This document shows positions 1-8,979 of a stretch of 48,508 nt of DNA, piece after piece (the first letter of the stretch is position 1; every line of letters begins with the position of its first letter). Below the pieces are notes generated by a model. That model saw only the letters and a program-made list of their open reading frames with translations, made no database searches and was not told where the DNA came from. The stretch is from Roseovarius spongiae (lineage in GTDB: Bacteria; Pseudomonadota; Alphaproteobacteria; Rhodobacterales; Rhodobacteraceae). The position numbers were made by a program, and so were the translations under genes. The stretch spans positions 1 to 48,508 of the forward strand of contig NZ_RAPE01000010.1 of NCBI RefSeq assembly GCF_003651245.1, read 5' to 3'.

Positions 1-114
1 GACTTGCATTCAGATAAGGTCAAAGACGCTCTCGCACGAAAAGGACGCCCGTGTCGCGCTGAACTCGAGGACCAGCTTTCAATGTTTCCAAGCACTTATG
101 AAGGGGGTGCATAA
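1..114 (+). CDS. C-terminal end of an unidentified gene (partial)
   Basis: Frame 1 is open from the first base to a TAA at 112-114 and gives 37 residues ending in EGGA. I do not recognise it with confidence. An ELEDQ segment near the end faintly recalls the C-terminal nuclease region of phage terminase large subunits, but that is a weak resemblance. The stop overlaps an ATG (TAATG, 112-116). The frame after that ATG runs straight into IS66 sequence at about 121, so any downstream gene is cut off after three or four codons. Real coding status is uncertain because only 114 bases are visible. Confidence 0.3.
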   Translation, partial: DLHSDKVKDALARKGRPCRAELEDQLSMFPSTYEGGA

Positions 115-120
115 TGACCA

Positions 121-1479
121 ACCAACGGCGATCGGGCGGATCAGGTTCTCGACGCTGTTGGAGTCGATCTCGACGCGGCCGTCACGGAGGAAGGTCTGCA
201 GGCCGTCCCAGTGGGGATGGATATAGGTCAATTTTTCACCGAGCCGGGATTTCGCCGACACGCGCAGTCGCTGCTCCTGCAGCCAGTCGCCGAACGCCGC
301 GACCAGCGGCACCGTTCGCGCTTGCCGGGCCGAGAGCCGTTGCCCGGGGGCGCAGCCGCGGATATCAGCCTCCACGGCGTAGATCTCGGCGATGCGGCGC
401 AGGCCCTCGGCAGCGATCTCGGACCCGTCGCGGTCGAAGATCTCCTTCAGCTTGCGTCGGGCATGCGCCCAGCAATGCGCCACACGGACGGGATCACCGC
501 CCTTGCGAGAGGGACGCGTCAGGCGATTGTAGGCTTGATAACCGTCGAGCTGCAGGATCCCGTCGAAGCCACGAAGGAACGTTTCGGCGTTCTTCCCACC
601 GCGATCGGGGGCGTAGAAGAAGACGACCCCTGGCGGGTCGGCGCCGCCCCACCTGCGGTCGTCGCGGGCCAGTGCCCAGAGATAACCGGTCTTGGTTCGT
701 CCGCGCCCCGGTTCCAGAACCGGCGCCGTCGTCTCGTCCATGAACAGCTTGGTGGACGTCTTCAGGTGTTCGGCCAGCCGGTCGACGACGGGTTTGAGAT
801 GGAACCCTGCGACCCCGACCCAGTCGGCCAGGGTGCCGCGGTCGATGGTGACGCCCGACCGCGCGAGCATCTGGCTTTGGCGGTATAACGGCAGATGATC
901 CGCGTATTTGCTGACCAGGACATGCGCGATGGCCCCTTCGGTCGGCAGGCCGCCCTCGATCAGGGCGGCGGGGGCCGGTGCCTGCGTCACGCCATCCGTG
1001 CAGGCGCGGCAGGCGTATTTGGGGCGGACAGTGACGATCACGCGCAGTTGCGCCGGCACGATGTCCAGCCGGTCGGTGCGGTCCTCGCCGATCTTGTGCA
1101 TCTGCCCGCAGCCGCATGGGCAGACGAGGCTGTCGGGTTCGACGATCCGCTCGATCCGGGGCAGGTTCTCGGGCAGGTTGCCGCGGTTGCGCCTGGCCAC
1201 CCGTTTGCGTTTCGGCGCGGCATCGCCGGGCGCTTGATCCTGTTTCTGTTCCTCGGCCTCGGAGACGGCAATCTGCAGATCCTCGAAGGCCAGTTGCCGG
1301 TCGTCCTCGTCGAGCTTCTCGGACTTCTTGCCATACACGACGTGGTTCAACTCGGCGACCAAGTGCTCGAGACGCCTGTTGATCTCCTTGAGATTGGCCG
1401 TCTCGCGTAGCAGCGCGGCGACAGCGTCGCGCTGGTCCTCGGGAATGGCCGAAAGGTCGATATCAGGCAGGGCCGACAT
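121..1479 (-). pseudogene. tnpC: IS66 transposase TnpC, C-terminally truncated
   Basis: This is the DDE transposase of an IS66-family element. Residues 1-453 show the family layout: N-terminal coiled coil with a leucine-rich stretch (about 24-80), a zinc-binding segment with CPCGC and a CRAC motif, then the catalytic domain with MDET and the DSNSVE region near the end. Homology stops after residues IAVG. The frame then runs through 13 foreign residues (WSLCTPF and so on) to a stop at 79, replacing the usual LFAGSD C-terminus of about 70 residues. The missing part is present at 48158-48376. It lies downstream of tnpB on the same strand. As it stands it is probably inactive. Confidence 0.9.
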
Positions 1480-1533
1480 GCCCCGAGCATACCCTGAACC
1501 GACTGGAAATGCGCGCCAAATCAGTCGCCTGAT

Positions 1534-1887
1534 TCATTCCGCCGCAGCCGGTCGGCGCACGTCCAGCGCCTTCACCCGGCGCCAGTCCAGGCCGGCAAAC
1601 AGGGCTTCGAACTGCGCCCGGTTCAGCGTCATCACGCCGTCCCGGATGGCAGGCCAGGTGAAGATCGTTTCCTCCAGCCGTTTATAGGCCATAACGAGAC
1701 CGGTCCCGTCCCAGAACAGGATCTTCAACCTGTCGGCCCGCTTCGCGCGGAATACGAACATCGTGCCCGTGAACGGGTCCTCCTTCAGCACCGACTGCAC
1801 CAGCGCGGCCAGGCCATCATGCCCTTTCCTGAAGTCGACCGGCTGCGTCGCCACCAGGATGCGCACCTTATGCGCGGGCAGCATCAC
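1534..1887 (-). CDS. tnpB: IS66 accessory protein TnpB
   Basis: A 117-residue protein of the IS66 Orf2 family, required with TnpA and TnpC for transposition of IS66 elements; its biochemical role is not settled. The family signatures are visible: PVDFRKGHDGLAALV near the N-terminus, then FVFRAKRADRLKILFWDGTG and YKRLEE. Length is normal for the family (about 115). The start codon overlaps the tnpA stop by 4 bases (ATGA), as is usual in IS66 operons. It appears intact. Confidence 0.92.
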   Translation of the reverse strand: MMLPAHKVRILVATQPVDFRKGHDGLAALVQSVLKEDPFTGTMFVFRAKRADRLKILFWDGTGLVMAYKRLEETIFTWPAIRDGVMTLNRAQFEALFAGLDWRRVKALDVRRPAAAE

Positions 1888-2321
1888 GCGCGCGCCCCGA
1901 TTGCCCGGACGAGCTCGGCGATGCGCTTGGCGGGCGTGTCGGCGTCGAGCTCGATCACCACGTCGCCGACAGCGATCCGAACATCGCGCCCGGCGGCGCT
2001 GCCCTCCGCCTCGGGCGTCGGCGCCTCCGCGTCGCAGACCACGAGCGGCGCGAACATCGCCTCATCCCCGCTCTGCTCGTCGGCCGGCAAGACCAGCTTT
2101 CCGTCCTTCGCCAAGCGCCGCCATTCCGAGAGCCGGTTCGCGCGCAGCCCATACCTCTCGGCAACCCCGCGAACCGTAGCCCCGGGCTCAAGCGTCTCCG
2201 CCACAATCTGACCCTTGAGCGCATCAGGCCACCGCCGTCGGCTCGAAGCGGAGCTACGCGCTCCACCCGACCGGAAAAACTCCAACGTATCCTCCACGGA
2301 GAAACTCCATCCCTGTTCCAA
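1884..2321 (-). CDS. tnpA: IS66 accessory protein TnpA
   Basis: A 145-residue protein, first gene of the IS66 operon. The central part (WPDALKGQIVAETLEPGATV then NRLSEWRRL) is the helix-turn-helix of the IS66 TnpA/IS3-type family. The C-terminal half is acidic and ends in the RIAELVRAIG motif common to these proteins. The chosen ATG gives the longest frame; a start about 25 codons later is also possible. It is followed by tnpB with a 4-base overlap. It appears intact. Confidence 0.85.
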   Translation of the reverse strand: MEQGWSFSVEDTLEFFRSGGARSSASSRRRWPDALKGQIVAETLEPGATVRGVAERYGLRANRLSEWRRLAKDGKLVLPADEQSGDEAMFAPLVVCDAEAPTPEAEGSAAGRDVRIAVGDVVIELDADTPAKRIAELVRAIGARA

Positions 2322-2359
2322 GACAGGAACGGATTCTCAGAAACGGCTGTTCAGAAAAA

Positions 2360-2382
2360 GGTGGGGTCCAGGTCGCGCTTAC
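2360..2382 (-). repeat. IS66 terminal inverted repeat (tnpA side)
   Basis: Read on the minus strand from 2382 the sequence starts GTAAGCGCGACCTGGACC. GTAAGCG is the conserved outermost heptamer of IS66-family ends. The partner repeat is not in the adjacent DNA because the element is truncated. The first eight bases of the candidate end at 47847 match at 7 of 8 positions (GTAACCGC). Confidence 0.7.
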
Positions 2383-2411
2383 AGTCGAGGGTCGTCAGCT
2401 TGCCGTGCTGT

Positions 2412-3809
2412 TCACGGCAGGACGACCCCTCCGAAAGCTTGGGCGAGGAACGGGCCGCTCAGGAGCCCCAAACCGATCAGCGCAATGGCACAAAGCACGG
2501 CTATTGCGCCGCTGGACCGGCCCAACGTGGCGGACCTCGCGTCCGGTCGAGCGGTGAAATACATCGGCGCGATGACGCGAGCGTAGTAGAACAGTGACGC
2601 GACGGTGTTCAGCACCGCCGCAAGCGCGAGCCACGCATAGCCGCCGTCGATGGTGGCGATGAAGAGCCCCAGCTTGCCCACGAATCCGATCAGCGGCGGG
2701 ATGCCGACGAGCGACAGGAACGCGACGATCAGCGCCGCTGCCATCGCGGGGCGGGTGCGTGCAAGGCCCGCATAGTCCGCCAGCGCCGTGCGCCCGCGCA
2801 GATGCGCAACCACGGCAAAGGCAGTCACGTTGGCCAGCGCATAGGCGGCCAGGAACCAGATCAGCGCGGGCAGCGCGCGCGGGGCGAGATCGGCCACCGT
2901 GACGGCCATCAGCGCATAGCCCGATTGCGACACCGAGGACCAGCCGATCAGCCGGCGCACATCCGTCTGCCAGAGCGCGGCGAGGTTGCCCAGGGTCATG
3001 GTCAGAACCGACAGCGCCGCGATCAGCGGGCGCAGCATCTCGGCGTCGGGAAAGAGATGCACCAGCCGGTAAAGCGCCAGCGCCGCGCCGATCTTGGGCA
3101 TCACGGTCAGAAAGGCCGCCGCCGGCACCGGCGCGCCTTCGGCGACATCGGGCATCCAGGCATGGCCCGGCACCGCGCCCAGTTTGAACGCAAGCCCGGC
3201 GACGATCAGCGCAAGGCCCGTCAGCGCCAGCGGCGAGGCGACATCCGCCCCTTTCAGCGCGGCGTAATCGCTGGTCCCGGCCATGCCCATCAACAGGATT
3301 ACGCCGATCACCAGCAGCGCATTGGCGAGCGCGCCGATCAGGAAGTATTTCATTCCCGCCTCGACCGACAGCGCCCAGTCGCGGTGCCAGGCCGCCAGCA
3401 CATAGCCCGTGACCGAAGACAGCAGCACCGCCATGGCCAGTTGCAACAGATCCGCCGCGCCAGCCATGGCGATGGCACCCAGCGCGGAGAACAGCGTCAT
3501 GGTGTAGAACTCGCCATGCCGCCGATCCTGTTCGAACCAGCGCGGCGAAAGGATCAGGCACAGCGCCGTCGCGACCACGATCATCCCCCGCGCCCAGAGC
3601 GTCACGCCATCAAGCGCCCAGGTGCCCGAGAAGGTCAGCCGCGCTTCGCCCGCCTGCGCGACGGCCCAGAGTGCCGCCACCGCGAGCGCGGCGAGGGCCA
3701 GCGCGAGGCACCACCCCAGCCGCCACTGCGGCAGCACCATCGCCAGCAGCAATGCCGCGATGGCCCCCGCGATCAGCGCGATCTCGGGGCCAAGATCGGC
3801 GACGGGCAT
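2412..3809 (-). CDS. nuoN: NuoN-like antiporter-type membrane subunit
   Basis: A 465-residue integral membrane protein of the complex I antiporter-like family, by position and sequence the NuoN homologue (E. coli NuoN is 485). About 13-14 membrane segments can be drawn. Conserved elements include FKLGAVPGHAWMPD with the central lysine and MPKIGAAL with a second lysine, thought to carry protons in the family. Its start is one base after the nuoM stop (TGAGATG). The C-terminus looks complete; the IS66 end lies 29 bases further on, so any further genes of the operon have been displaced. The complex it belongs to lacks normal redox subunits (see 8976-9854). Confidence 0.92.
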   Translation of the reverse strand: MPVADLGPEIALIAGAIAALLLAMVLPQWRLGWCLALALAALAVAALWAVAQAGEARLTFSGTWALDGVTLWARGMIVVATALCLILSPRWFEQDRRHGEFYTMTLFSALGAIAMAGAADLLQLAMAVLLSSVTGYVLAAWHRDWALSVEAGMKYFLIGALANALLVIGVILLMGMAGTSDYAALKGADVASPLALTGLALIVAGLAFKLGAVPGHAWMPDVAEGAPVPAAAFLTVMPKIGAALALYRLVHLFPDAEMLRPLIAALSVLTMTLGNLAALWQTDVRRLIGWSSVSQSGYALMAVTVADLAPRALPALIWFLAAYALANVTAFAVVAHLRGRTALADYAGLARTRPAMAAALIVAFLSLVGIPPLIGFVGKLGLFIATIDGGYAWLALAAVLNTVASLFYYARVIAPMYFTARPDARSATLGRSSGAIAVLCAIALIGLGLLSGPFLAQAFGGVVLP

Positions 3810-3810
3810 C

Positions 3811-5289
3811 TCAGCCGCCCCCGAAGGTCAACGTGGCACCGGCGCCGATCATGTCCAGCAGCCAGGCCGGCCAGACGCCGATCAGCACGACCAGCGCCAG
3901 CAGCACGGCGAGGATGCAGATTTCCGTGCGCGTCAGGTCGGTAAAGTCGTCGAGCACGGGCGGCCGGTCGCCGAAGAAGATCCGTTGCAACATGCCCAGA
4001 AACAGCGCGGCCGAGACGATCAGACCCAGCAGCGCCAGCGCCGCCAGCCAGGGCCAGACGGCGAAGGCGCCGATGAAGATCTGCACCTCGGCCACGAAGC
4101 CGGCCAGCCCGGGCAGGCCCAGCGAGGCGAAACTCGCCAGCCCCATCGCCGCCATCATGCGCGGTGCGTTGCCCGCCAGCCCGCCGTAATGACCCAGTTG
4201 GTAGTCCTGCGTGCGCGCCCAGAACGCGCCGGCGATCAGGAACAGCGCGCCGGTGATCAGGCCATGCGCCACCATCTCGACCATCGCGCCAGTCAGCGCC
4301 AGATCGCGCGCGGCCTCGTGTCCGGTGACGGCGGAACCCGCGACGGCGATGCCCAGCACCGCATAGCCCATGTGGTTCACGGACGTATAGGCGATGCGCC
4401 GCTTCAGGTTCTCCTGCGCGAAGGCGACGATGCTGCCCCAGAGGATCGAAATGAGCGCGAGGATGCCGATGGCCAGCGCATAGGTGGCAAAGGTCTCGCG
4501 CATCATCTGCATGGCGATGCGCACAAGGCCATAGGTGCCCATCTTGAGCAGCACCCCGGCAAGGATGGCCGAAGCGGCGCCCGGCGCGTCCACATGCGCG
4601 GGCGGCAGCCAGGTATGCACGGGGAAAAGCGGCGTCTTGATCGCGAAGCCGATCACCAGGCCGAGAAGGATCAGCCCGGCGCGCAGATCCATCCCCGCCA
4701 CCGGCTGCAGCGCGATCAGATCGCGCATGTCGAAGGTCAGCGGGTCGGTCATCAACACCAGCGCGATGATCGCCAGCAGGATCAGCAGCGAGCCCGCCAG
4801 CGTGTAGAGAAAGAACTTGAGCGCCGCCCGCTGCGCCTCGCCATGCCCCCAGCGGCCGATCAGGAAATACATGCCGACAAGGCTGAGATCGAAGAAGACG
4901 TAGAAAAGCAGCAGATCGAGCGTGAGAAACAGGCCCAGCGACGCGCCTTCGAGGAACAGGAACCACGCATAATACTGCCGCGCATTCACTTCGCGCTCCA
5001 TCGGCCAGGCGATGGCGGCGACGAACAGAAGCCCGCTCATCAGTGCCAGCGGCAGCGATATGCCATCGACGCCGACCCGCCAGGCGACACCGAGCGCGGG
5101 GATCCACGGGATCTCCATCTCTGCCTGGAACCCGGCGCCGGGGGTGAAGCGCGCCCAGACCACGACCAGCGCCAGCAGCGCCAGCGCCGCCGTGGCGACA
5201 GCGATGGCGCGCGAGGCGCCCGCCGACAGGGGCGCAAAGGCCAGCAGAGCGGCGGCGGCAAAGGGCAACAGGATGGCGAATGTCAGCAT
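3811..5289 (-). CDS. nuoM: NuoM-like antiporter-type membrane subunit
   Basis: A 492-residue polytopic membrane protein, homologue of complex I NuoM (E. coli 509). The proton-path lysines are present in AIKTPLFPVHTWLP and in LLKMGTYGL. The helix-5 glutamate, normally in a FWE-LVPMYFLI motif and essential in E. coli NuoM (E144), is replaced by aspartate: here the motif is FFDLSLVGMYFLI (D134), and the following proline is glycine. The ends are spaced by single bases from nuoL and nuoN, so the genes are surely co-translated. The acid is kept but shortened, suggesting altered rather than lost ion transfer. Confidence 0.93.
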   Translation of the reverse strand: MLTFAILLPFAAAALLAFAPLSAGASRAIAVATAALALLALVVVWARFTPGAGFQAEMEIPWIPALGVAWRVGVDGISLPLALMSGLLFVAAIAWPMEREVNARQYYAWFLFLEGASLGLFLTLDLLLFYVFFDLSLVGMYFLIGRWGHGEAQRAALKFFLYTLAGSLLILLAIIALVLMTDPLTFDMRDLIALQPVAGMDLRAGLILLGLVIGFAIKTPLFPVHTWLPPAHVDAPGAASAILAGVLLKMGTYGLVRIAMQMMRETFATYALAIGILALISILWGSIVAFAQENLKRRIAYTSVNHMGYAVLGIAVAGSAVTGHEAARDLALTGAMVEMVAHGLITGALFLIAGAFWARTQDYQLGHYGGLAGNAPRMMAAMGLASFASLGLPGLAGFVAEVQIFIGAFAVWPWLAALALLGLIVSAALFLGMLQRIFFGDRPPVLDDFTDLTRTEICILAVLLALVVLIGVWPAWLLDMIGAGATLTFGGG

Positions 5290-5290
5290 G

Positions 5291-7186
5291 TCAGACCTTT
5301 CCGAAGATCACGAACAGGATGGCCAGCGCCGCGCCGATCCCGAAGATCGCGTAATAATGATGCGACAGCCCGGTTTGCAGCCGCCGCGCATCCGCGCCGG
5401 TCCGCCCGGTGATGCGCGCGGCGCCTTCGGGCAGACCATCGGCGAGGATTTCGCCGGGCTTGTCGCTCAGCCTTGCGAGGGCGCGCGTCATGGCGGCCAC
5501 CTGCCAGACGGCGGCGTTGATGATGCCCCTGTCGGCCTGCATCGCGCCCCAGGCACGCCGCCCGCCCCGCGCTATGTGCTGCGCGCCCGAGGCTGCACCG
5601 CGCGGGATCGCGTCCAGCACGGCGTCGTCCAGATGTGCGGCAAGGGCCGCGAGGCGCTCGAATGGCCGCACGATGCCGTGCCCGATCAGCGCGGGCAGGC
5701 CCAGCCAATCGGCGGCTTGCGGCTCTGGCGCAGTCTCGCGCCGCGCCAGTGTCAGCCCGGCCAGCAGGCCGATGGCGACCAGCGCCAGCGAGGCGGCGAT
5801 TTCCAGCGATCTGGTCTCGGGCAGGCGCAGCGGCAATGAAGCCTGCACCGGACCCAGCCACAGCAGGCCGAGTGCGGCGCAGGCCAGGGCCAGCACACCG
5901 AGCGCAGCAATCTCGGGCCAGCGCGGTCTTGCCTCGGGCTCTGCGCCGCCGGGCCCATAGGCCAGCCACCAGAACCGCGCGGCATAGGCGGCCGAAAGCG
6001 CCCCCGCAACCATCACGGCAAGCCCCAGCCAGAGGCTTTCGTGCATGGCTGCGGCGGCGATCTGCTCCTTGCTCCAGGCCGCGCCCATGGGCGGCACGGC
6101 AGCCAGCGCCAGCGCGGCCAGTGCGGTCAGCCCGGCTGTCCAGGGCAAGGCGCGCCCGAACCCCATCTCGCGCAGCCGGTAGGTTCCGGCGGCCTCTCCG
6201 GCGATCCCGGCAGACAGGAACAGCGGCGCCTTGAACGCGGCATGCGTCACCAGATGCGCCACCGCGACGCCCGGATAACCCGCACCGACCGCGATGAACA
6301 TCAGCCCCAGCTGCGCCGAGGTCGACCCCGCCAGCAGCTTTTTCGCATGGCCCTGCATCACCGCCACCGCACCGCCCGCCAGCGCGGTGAACAGGCCGAG
6401 CGCGATGACCGCGCCGCTCCAATAAGGCGCCGGGGCAAGCCACGGATGCAGCCGCGCCAGAAGGTAGGCCCCCGCCGCCACCATCGTCGCCGCATGCAGC
6501 AGCGCCGACACCGAGGACGGGCCGTCCATCGCGCGAAACAGCCACGGCGCGAACGGCCCCTGGCCCGCCTTCGCCGCAGCCGCGATCAATATCCCGAACG
6601 CGGCCAGCGCCAGCGGCGCATCCTCCAGCCGCCCGAGTGCGGCGTAATCGAGCGCCCCCGCGCCGCCCCATGTCGCCATCAGCGCGAGGAACAGGCCCAG
6701 ATCGCCCAGCCGTGTCGTCACGAAGGCATAGCGCCCCGAGGCCATGTTCGCGCGATCGCGCCAATGGTGCCCGATCAGCGCCCAGGAGCAGAAGCCCATG
6801 ACCTCCCAACCGATCAGCAGCGACAGCAGGTCGGCGGCGACGACCGCCAATTCCATCGCGCCGATGAATATCAGCATCAGCCCCAGCAGCCGCGCCAGCC
6901 CGCGCGCCTCTTCATGCGCGGCGGCAAAGACCAGCACCGCCAACGCCACCGCCGGAACGGTGATCGCGACCGCCGCCGAAAGCGGCGTCAGCGCCAGGTG
7001 CAACTCCAGCCCCGCGCCCCAGGCGAAACCGTCCTGCCACTCCTGCGCGGCGGCCAGCACCGCCAGCACTAGCGTCCCCGCCGCCGCGCCACCGGCCATC
7101 GCCCCGAGGCGCAGGCGGCTGCCGTCGCCCGAGGCCCAGAGCGCCAGCCCGGCAAGAGCCGGAAAGAGGGGGAGTGCCCAAAGCAT
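5291..7186 (-). CDS. nuoL: NuoL-like antiporter-type membrane subunit
   Basis: A 631-residue homologue of complex I NuoL (E. coli 613), the distal pump subunit with a long C-terminal lateral helix. Key elements are present: the helix-5 glutamate in LIGWEVMGFCSWALIG, the lysine in AAAKAGQGPFAPWL, and HAATMV of the broken helix. The C-terminal third (from about 480) is less conserved, as in other NuoL proteins, and ends with one membrane segment (IGAALAILFVIFGKV). The start overlaps the nuoK stop by one base (TGATG). NuoL relatives also occur in Mrp antiporters and as DabB in bicarbonate uptake, but no MrpA or DabA (DUF2309) partner is visible. Confidence 0.93.
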   Translation of the reverse strand: MLWALPLFPALAGLALWASGDGSRLRLGAMAGGAAAGTLVLAVLAAAQEWQDGFAWGAGLELHLALTPLSAAVAITVPAVALAVLVFAAAHEEARGLARLLGLMLIFIGAMELAVVAADLLSLLIGWEVMGFCSWALIGHHWRDRANMASGRYAFVTTRLGDLGLFLALMATWGGAGALDYAALGRLEDAPLALAAFGILIAAAAKAGQGPFAPWLFRAMDGPSSVSALLHAATMVAAGAYLLARLHPWLAPAPYWSGAVIALGLFTALAGGAVAVMQGHAKKLLAGSTSAQLGLMFIAVGAGYPGVAVAHLVTHAAFKAPLFLSAGIAGEAAGTYRLREMGFGRALPWTAGLTALAALALAAVPPMGAAWSKEQIAAAAMHESLWLGLAVMVAGALSAAYAARFWWLAYGPGGAEPEARPRWPEIAALGVLALACAALGLLWLGPVQASLPLRLPETRSLEIAASLALVAIGLLAGLTLARRETAPEPQAADWLGLPALIGHGIVRPFERLAALAAHLDDAVLDAIPRGAASGAQHIARGGRRAWGAMQADRGIINAAVWQVAAMTRALARLSDKPGEILADGLPEGAARITGRTGADARRLQTGLSHHYYAIFGIGAALAILFVIFGKV

Positions 7187-7491
7187 CAGTGTTTCATTGT
7201 GGTCAGACTTTCGGTCATGTCCGCCTGCCGCTTGCGATAGACCGCGACGACAAGGGCGAAACCCACCGCCATCTCGACCGCCATCACCGCCATGACGATG
7301 ATCGCCAGAAGCTGACCCTCGGGCGCGCCGCCAAGGCTGAAGGACCAGAAGCCCATCATTGCCAGGATCGCGCCGTTCAACATCAGCTCCAGCCCCATCA
7401 TCAGCATCACGAAGCTTTGTTGCGACAGTGCGCCGTAAAGCCCGATGCCGATCAGCGCGGCGGCGACGATGAGGACGGAAACCAGCGTCAT
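7186..7491 (-). CDS. nuoK: NuoK-like membrane subunit
   Basis: A 101-residue, three-helix protein, the usual NuoK length. I chose the ATG at 7491, two bases from the nuoJ stop (TGAGATG), over an upstream start that would add 11 residues and overlap nuoJ. Both membrane glutamates essential in E. coli NuoK (E36 and E72) are present, in GLELMLNG and AVEMAVGFAL. The intact acids suggest that the ion path through this subunit is functional. It lies between nuoJ and nuoL in the standard order. Confidence 0.93.
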   Translation of the reverse strand: MTLVSVLIVAAALIGIGLYGALSQQSFVMLMMGLELMLNGAILAMMGFWSFSLGGAPEGQLLAIIVMAVMAVEMAVGFALVVAVYRKRQADMTESLTTMKH

Positions 7492-7492
7492 C

Positions 7493-8089
7493 TCAATGCC
7501 CTCCGTGATGGTGATGGCCGCCATTCTCGGGCTTGCGCCCTGCCGGTTCGCCGCCAGGGGTCAGGCCGGGCGGCAGTGATCCGGTATCCGACGCCCCATA
7601 TCGTCCCGAATGCGCCGACAGCACCACGGCGCCGATCATCGTCGCCAAGAGCGTGACACCTGCTGTCTCGAAGATCAGCATCGACGGCCCCAGCAACTCG
7701 TGGCCCAGATTGCGCACGACATCGACACCTTCGGGCACCCTTTGCACCGGCAGGTCCGACAGCAGTACCGCCGCCGTCAGCCCGGCAAAGGCGATTATCC
7801 CGGCCGCGATGGAAAAGCGGTGCTGATGCACCATGACCATCGGGTTCAGCCCGGCAGGATTCATCATGAACATGACCATGAACAGCGCCATGACCATCAT
7901 CTCGACCGCCATCATGAAGATCGTGGCGATGCCGATATAGGGCGCGGCCAGAAGCACCGCGATCAGCCCCACGGCGATGAAGGACACCATCAGCTGGAAC
8001 GAGGCGCGCACCATGGAATCCACGCGGAAGACGCGCCAGCCCGACCAGATCGCCAGCGTTGAGAGCGCGAGGAACAGCGCATCGGTCAT
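7493..8089 (-). CDS. nuoJ: NuoJ-like membrane subunit with histidine-rich tail
   Basis: A 198-residue NuoJ homologue with about five membrane segments. The region equivalent to TM3 reads PYIGIATIFMMAVEMMVMAL, keeping the conserved tyrosine-glycine part and adding an in-membrane glutamate not typical of NuoJ. After the last helix a polar tail of about 35 residues ends GGHHHHGGH, an unusual potential metal-binding extension. It overlaps nuoH by 4 bases (ATGA) and is followed two bases later by nuoK. Confidence 0.9.
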   Translation of the reverse strand: MTDALFLALSTLAIWSGWRVFRVDSMVRASFQLMVSFIAVGLIAVLLAAPYIGIATIFMMAVEMMVMALFMVMFMMNPAGLNPMVMVHQHRFSIAAGIIAFAGLTAAVLLSDLPVQRVPEGVDVVRNLGHELLGPSMLIFETAGVTLLATMIGAVVLSAHSGRYGASDTGSLPPGLTPGGEPAGRKPENGGHHHHGGH

Positions 8090-8979
8090 GGCAGCACCTC
8101 AACGCCCACCAGCGCCAGACTGGCGAAGGAGAGCGGCAGCAGCACCACCCAGAGGAAGGTCAGCATCCGTGCCGGCGGCATCCGCACAAAGAACCGCCCG
8201 GCGGCCACCGTTGCTGCCATCACGGCCAGCGTCTTGAGCAGCAGCCAGGCCGGCCCGGGCAGCACCGGCCCCAGATAGCCGCCGAGAAAGGCCGTCGCCG
8301 CCATGGCCGAGAACGCCACCAGCATCGCCGCCCGCGCGAAGTGCCAGAGCGCCAGCGCCGGGCCGCTTTCCTCGGCCGAGGTGCCGCCCGCCAGTTCCGC
8401 GCCGTCGGCGTAATCGAACGGGCCGCGCAGGGTGATCGCCAGCCCCAGCGCCATGAAGAGCGGCAGGCCGAGTGGCTGGCGAATGACGTTCCAGATCTCT
8501 CGCTGCGCCTCGACCACCTCGACGACGGACAACGATTGCGCCGGCAGCGCGGCGCCGATCAGTACGAACATCGACAAGAGCATCGCGGGCAGCGCGATCG
8601 CGACATAGCGATAGGCGCCGATCAGCGGCAGCGGCGCATTGGGCGACCAGCCATGCAGGAAGACGACCACCACCGTCAGCGCCTCGCAGGCCCCCCACAG
8701 GACAAGACCGGTGGAGATCTCGCTGGCGACGACGTCCTCGGCCAGCGGCACCACCGACAGACCGACCAGCGCCAGCGCCAGATACCAGCCCGGCGCGAGC
8801 AGCCGGTTCAGCCGGTCGGGCGCCTCGGTTTCGGTGTTCGGGCGCAGCACCAACGCCGCCCCGTTTTGCAGCGGCCCCATGACGACGGTGCCGCGCCCGG
8901 CGCCGATGCGGTCGAACATCGCGGCCACCCACACCAGCGGCGGCAATGCCAGCAGCAAGATGAGCGTGGCGGCGATCAT
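8086..8979 (-). CDS. nuoH: NuoH-like membrane subunit with degenerate quinone-site loop
   Basis: A 297-residue homologue of complex I NuoH (complex I subunit 1). The ATG at 8979 was chosen because it overlaps the upstream stop (ATGA) and directly precedes a hydrophobic helix; a longer frame upstream lies inside the neighbouring gene. The diagnostic segment is recognisable but altered. NuoH normally has AETNR-PFD followed by a cluster of glutamates and HTEY; here residues 181-204 contain AITLRGPFDY, then ADGAEL and SAEE. Several acids that line the quinone and E-channel entry in normal enzymes are therefore gone. This fits the absence of a normal quinone module. Confidence 0.88.
   Translation of the reverse strand: MIAATLILLLALPPLVWVAAMFDRIGAGRGTVVMGPLQNGAALVLRPNTETEAPDRLNRLLAPGWYLALALVGLSVVPLAEDVVASEISTGLVLWGACEALTVVVVFLHGWSPNAPLPLIGAYRYVAIALPAMLLSMFVLIGAALPAQSLSVVEVVEAQREIWNVIRQPLGLPLFMALGLAITLRGPFDYADGAELAGGTSAEESGPALALWHFARAAMLVAFSAMAATAFLGGYLGPVLPGPAWLLLKTLAVMAATVAAGRFFVRMPPARMLTFLWVVLLPLSFASLALVGVEVLP

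Larger units (their letters stand above)
121..2382 (-). mobile_element. IS66-family insertion sequence, truncated at its tnpC end
   Basis: The element carries tnpA, tnpB and most of tnpC. Its tnpA-side terminus is visible: on the minus strand it begins GTAAGCG at 2382, the typical outer sequence of IS66 inverted repeats. It lies 29 bases downstream of the nuoN stop. The other end is missing: the element breaks inside tnpC at about 121. The eight bases next to the intact end (AGTCGAGG, 2383-2390) would be the target duplication, but no copy is seen beside the candidate other end near 47847. Confidence 0.88.

Noticed and set aside
79..120. Thirteen extra residues at the end of the TnpC frame at 79-1479 as a natural C-terminus
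   Set aside because: They do not match the IS66 C-terminal domain, which is found intact at 48158-48376; the tail is read-through into foreign DNA.
2801..5412. Long plus-strand frames through the nuo-like genes rich in Arg, Gln and His
   Set aside because: They are antisense shadows of GC-rich membrane genes; no family motif and no ribosome sites.
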